Shown one piece after another: positions 62,301-64,000 of a stretch of 64,000 nt of DNA (position 1 is the stretch's first letter; every line of letters starts with the position of its first letter). The position numbers were made by a program, and so were the translations under genes. Source of the stretch: an uncultured Lachnospiraceae bacterium (GTDB taxonomy: Bacteria; Bacillota; Clostridia; Lachnospirales; Lachnospiraceae); assembly GCA_947625775.1 (NCBI GenBank), contig CANQPM010000013.1:1-64000 (forward strand). Reading direction: 5' to 3'. Below the pieces are notes generated by a model. It ran no database searches and had not been told where the DNA came from. It saw only the letters and a program-made list of their open reading frames with translations.

Positions 62301-62344
62301 ATGATGGCACGAACGGATATATTTACATAAAAATTATGGATTGA
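59315..62344 (+). CDS. Giant minor prepilin, PilW/GspJ-like N terminus with about 950-residue ectodomain
   Basis: Leader MEGRRKNKG, then FSLVEIICAVAIFSLV (Glu +5). Residues about 10-200 look like a GspJ/PilW pilin (QEAQFAANRIGGIIQ). The next about 800 residues are beta-rich, Asp/Lys/Gly-rich and probably several Ig-like or adhesin domains (SIIVDSTIVMVPGETYEIPV, VTVSSTTEGEDKYYVF). No LPXTG or further membrane helix. Such a size suggests a tip adhesin. ATG 59315 with GGAG nine bases upstream is preferred over TTG 59294. Last gene of the operon, followed by a strong terminator. Confidence 0.85.
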   Translation: MEGRRKNKGFSLVEIICAVAIFSLVTVTIGTVIVFTARSYRSGTSETKVQQEAQFAANRIGGIIQNATKVHTEPGSSGNVTAEFVIDDKHTISYDETAKELTYSVADGSQSQLLAENIEKFFVDSSKFDESKTVGLELTVGDGTRSYSFAYTMNSRNDEVTQTSVPAFESSSIIVDSTIVMVPGETYEIPVRVRGTARRFTAVSSDPNIESVVPLNDGVQVTLKKDAGMDTDEAHFEIRLLNNDDSEVAGGATNITVLIRRVKAVKVTVSSTTEGEDKYYVFRASVEGSNMSKLMSASDNNWKNPYQVDWNKIAPKLYQNYGEAGESDITAGRLGEFFDFENIEITSDKESQIMKVRQKPGKALEKNMALVVTAVSMHANGENKAGIDYDEADNVKGEGVLRGTGFNVDTLTAVLEPGEEKEYTVTGTGSENWECDIKDKDKLKDPDDIDVQLKNGKLTVKIGDDETGYHTDEAVDGEYDGNIIIEIKPEGSDQVAAKVYVGVRRVTEIAIQDKLLYDGDKHPVSDPLKKGADHQFATTVYGTHLKLSSEEINALAKDSKNRRYGDQPFAVEFSWTITYNGAVVAKDNASYPSENGYNSSKVWNVYWESEKDAEETITYGSAATENKKYAKLIDFGANNRKYSRSTPDYEENKNVTKVPNHPCINFSLVDDLPKGAVIKVTAKALYPYTPKEGKATYGDDSVHIASVELGGAGGDDFEVVSLAGFRRGQDQFVFEGSPKELGNVPYDDGIDQNDLRWFMRVREVFYDENGNKSYGAWSAYRKTIENSKDAKKLNATETASFLPDRGYQIEMALMAVKDNKVLWPYNDSVIESGSGFVKGWTNGKTTPKEDYRTVYEIGLPHVSFIDPKNTSPQDQSETLDNYGSVENPIEMHKGDTIGNITLYDKGKVIEMGHFQNALVARLEKQILPEGTWQECSMPSGMNIEDHKLGPVIKYDQNNNIPAGIYRISFKLENSSGWYEWNGSKYESVSGINARLYDGTNGYIYIKIMD

Positions 62345-62357
62345 CAGTGATAAAAAT

Positions 62358-62396
62358 AAAACCACTCTTGGCATATCAAAGCCAAGGGTGGTTTTT
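62358..62396 (+). terminator. Pilus operon terminator
   Basis: AAACCACTCTTGGC (62359-62372) pairs with GCCAAGGGTGGTTT (62381-62394), one G-U, followed by TTTTT. Strong on the plus strand and able to serve the convergent gene too. Confidence 0.9.
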
Positions 62397-62412
62397 CTTT
62401 TATTTTGAATTG

Positions 62413-63060
62413 TTATGATATCCTCTGCAGCTGTTCACTGTGCTCAGTGACTACGTTTTTCAGTATGGATATGTCCTGTTTCATAGCATCATAGTCATCC
62501 ACGCTTGTCTTGTATCTGTCATAGGTTGATGTGTAGCATGCCTCAATATTCTGCAGCCTGGGGACAATATTGTTTTCCTGGGTAAGTTCAATCTTTTTAA
62601 CCCTGTTTTCTACATTGTGCAGCCCTTCTTTTACATCACGCATATCACCTTCAAGGTTTTGCACGCGAACCTTGACTTCATGCAATTCGTCTTTCATGCC
62701 CTGCATATCATCTTTTACGCCCTGCACATCATCTTTTACGCCCTGCACATCATCTTTTACGCCCTGCACATCATCTTTTACGCCCTGCAATTCGTCTTTC
62801 ACGCCTTGCATATCATCTTCAAGGTTTTGTACGCGAACCTTGACTTCATGCAATTCGTCTTTTACGCCCTGCACATCATCTTTTACGCCTTGCAATTCGT
62901 CTTTCACGCCTTGCAATTCGTCTTTTACGCCCTGAATATCAATTTTCATGTCACGCACATCATTTTTGACATCCTGTAATTCGATTTTAATGTCTTGTAT
63001 GTCGTTTCTCATAGGTTCAATCATATTTGATATTGCCAATAATAATTCATTGTCGCTCAT
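62413..63060 (-). CDS. Heptad-repeat coiled-coil protein
   Basis: A 215-residue protein that is almost one continuous coiled coil. Residues about 40-140 are built from 7-residue units of the type GVKDDVQ or GVKDELQ, encoded by 21-base tandem repeats, with two longer blocks HEVKVRVQNLE. N- and C-terminal parts are diverged heptads. No signal peptide or membrane helix. Function unknown; similar proteins are annotated only as coiled coil. The repeats make copy-number change likely. A ribosome site GAGGT precedes the ATG on the minus strand. The 390 bases beyond (63061-63451) hold no gene. Confidence 0.75.
   Translation of the reverse strand: MSDNELLLAISNMIEPMRNDIQDIKIELQDVKNDVRDMKIDIQGVKDELQGVKDELQGVKDDVQGVKDELHEVKVRVQNLEDDMQGVKDELQGVKDDVQGVKDDVQGVKDDVQGVKDDMQGMKDELHEVKVRVQNLEGDMRDVKEGLHNVENRVKKIELTQENNIVPRLQNIEACYTSTYDRYKTSVDDYDAMKQDISILKNVVTEHSEQLQRIS
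62685..62945. repeat. 21-bp tandem repeats inside the coiled-coil gene
   Basis: Units such as ACGCCCTGCACATCATCTTT recur about twelve times in two blocks, including a near-duplicate of the block encoding HEVKVRVQNLE. The repeats also hold open the opposite strand. Confidence 0.9.
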
Positions 63061-63451
63061 ATTAATACCTCACTTCTAATGTATAGTCTGCGAATGGTTA
63101 CAAGCATATAACAGCATAGGAAAAATTTATTTCCTACGCGGGTTATCATGCTTTAGTTTCGGATACGGTATTGCTGCGCATATATCAATTTCTGCCTGCA
63201 TTAAGCCTAAATATTAATTCTATTATATTGGCTGGCGGAAAATTTTGCAATACAATATCAGCACTATACCAAAAATTTAAAAACTTGTCCAATCGAGATG
63301 TAAAAATTCGTACTAAATAATTTATAAATATTATAAAAATTTTATAAACTGATTTTTATATTCTTATTTTCAATGCGTAAGCGTTTCCAATAAGCATACT
63401 TCGCCAATTTTTTAATATATTTATAAAAAACGAACAGGACAGGAAAATTTT

Positions 63452-63750
63452 ATGTTGTGGAAAAGCAATAAGAACGCGAATATCGATATGGGCAAAGGCA
63501 TAAAGGGCAGGCTTAAACAGAATTTGGAGGACATAAGCGCATATCTGTGCGAAAAAAGCATATCAAGAAAAGCCGTGACAATGGCGGCGGCGCTCCTTGC
63601 GCTCGCAGGATTGGTAGGTGTGAAATACAGTGACAGCGGCATTTTCACGGCTTCAAGCTCTGCGGTAAACGGCAGGGAGCTGCCGATATACTGTGTGCAG
63701 ACAGATGAGCCGAAAATTGCGCTGACGTTTGACGCGGCGTGGGGAAACGG
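63452..63750 (+). pseudogene. PdaB-like polysaccharide deacetylase, 5' part, interrupted
   Basis: The N terminus has a membrane helix (about residues 42-60) and then LPIYCVQTDEPKIALTFDAAWGN, the start of a PdaB-type NodB deacetylase domain of sporulation. Homology stops at Asn99 (bases 63746-63748); the frame then runs to a stop at 63784 without family resemblance. Adjacent DNA encodes the C terminus of a serine recombinase on the other strand, so a mobile element has been inserted in the gene. The rest of the deacetylase should lie beyond the element, outside the window. Confidence 0.8.
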
Positions 63751-64000
63751 TAACTTGCGGAGAACTTATTCGGCTGATGCCTGATACATCAGCCGATATT
63801 TTCTTTTTCTGTATATACTGTTTTGAAAAGCGCTTCCAACTCGCTTGAAAAATTGTAGGTAATCTTGATTTTGTGGTTTTCAAATACTGTTATTTCATGT
63901 ATCATTTCCACCACAATATTCCTGTCCAATTTTTCAATAGTCCTAAGCTCTAACAGGCGTTTGATCCACGGGCTCTCGAAAATATCCGGCGTGGCTTCTT
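63751..64000. mobile_element. Left end of an integrated element carrying a serine recombinase
   Basis: The element probably starts at 63749-63751, where the deacetylase homology ends. It contains an inverted repeat TCGGCTGATG (63770-63779) / CATCAGCCGA (63787-63796) followed by a T-rich run, and a recombinase gene pointing at this end, as is usual for elements moved by large serine recombinases. The right end is outside the window. Confidence 0.65.
63789..64000 (-). CDS. Large serine recombinase, C-terminal part (partial)
   Basis: Read on the minus strand from the window edge to the TGA at 63791-63789. The product ends ...ELRTIEKLDRNIVVEMIHEI, then TVFENHKIKITYNFSSELEA, then about 15 more residues. 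The LDRxIVVxMI-x-I-x-V-x-E-x-x-KIKI pattern is typical of the C terminus of resolvase/integrase serine recombinases in Clostridia elements. The catalytic domain lies outside the window. No start codon is in view. Confidence 0.75.
   Translation of the reverse strand, partial: EATPDIFESPWIKRLLELRTIEKLDRNIVVEMIHEITVFENHKIKITYNFSSELEALFKTVYTEKENIG

Noticed and set aside
62570-62979. Two plus-strand open frames rich in Cys/Ser/Phe or His/Ile
   Set aside because: They are antisense shadows held open by the 21-bp repeats of the minus-strand coiled-coil gene; no ribosome site or plausible product.
63745-64000. Group II intron interrupting the deacetylase gene
   Set aside because: No GUGYG-like 5' end or domain V, and the opposite strand encodes a serine recombinase C terminus instead.

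Overview
The window looks like chromosome of a spore-forming, monoderm Clostridia bacterium, most likely Lachnospiraceae. The support is family content: SpoVAD, SpoVAE, a PdaB-like deacetylase, GerMN lipoproteins, a DUF5721 protein and Gram-positive versions of pel and type IV pilus loci that lack outer-membrane parts. Strong GGAGG-type ribosome sites and frequent TTG/GTG starts fit the same group. All assignments come from reading motifs; no database search was run.

Layout. 0.2-2.4 kb: a paired radical-SAM/DUF4130 DNA-repair module behind a promoter with two LexA-like dyads. 2.5-6.8 kb: a TPR-DUF4037 protein and trpS. 7.1-19.7 kb: a long co-directional exopolysaccharide operon, pelD-pelE-DUF2194(pelA-like)-pelF-pelG followed by CotH, VTC, DUF4956 and DUF4832 genes. 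19.7-25.8 kb: a divergent TetR regulator with twin operators controlling a set of free-standing enzymes (SCP2, alpha/beta hydrolase, condensation domain, carrier protein, AMP ligase). This is the least familiar functional unit here. 26-28.9 kb: spoVAD and spoVAE, separated by RidA, a divergent shikimate-kinase-like protein and a small protein. 29-34 kb: DegV, an orphan LytTR regulator, DUF1294, argG and a broken DUF2281/PIN toxin-antitoxin pair. 35.4-41.8 kb: GNAT, argJ, argB, argD, an orphan solute-binding protein and a half-size DMT transporter. 42-48.5 kb: comEA, an OmpR-type regulator, a histidine kinase, a GerMN lipoprotein and comEC; the central three resemble actinobacterial MtrA-MtrB-LpqB. 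49.2-62.3 kb: a complete type IV pilus operon (pilB, pilC, major pilin, pilD, a pilM-pilN fusion, pilO, and four minor pilins, one of them about 1000 residues). 62.4-64 kb: a heptad-repeat coiled-coil gene, then a pdaB-like gene cut by a mobile element whose serine recombinase enters at the right edge.

How parts work together. Two likely cyclic-di-GMP effectors are visible: PelD keeps an RxxD inhibitory site beside a dead GGDEF motif, and PilB carries a near-perfect MshEN motif. Matrix polysaccharide and pili may therefore be driven by the same second messenger. ComEA and ComEC next to a pilus locus suggest DNA uptake, although no retraction ATPase is in view.

Non-coding structure is rich. 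There are at least three families of palindromic elements: a 166-173 bp hairpin with 28-31 bp perfect arms and decayed relatives, a 93-bp hairpin in tandem, and a 96-bp three-stem element. There are also tandem repeats of 72, 57 and 11 bp, and A-rich repeat spacers through the arginine genes. No tRNA, rRNA, CRISPR array or recognisable riboswitch was seen.
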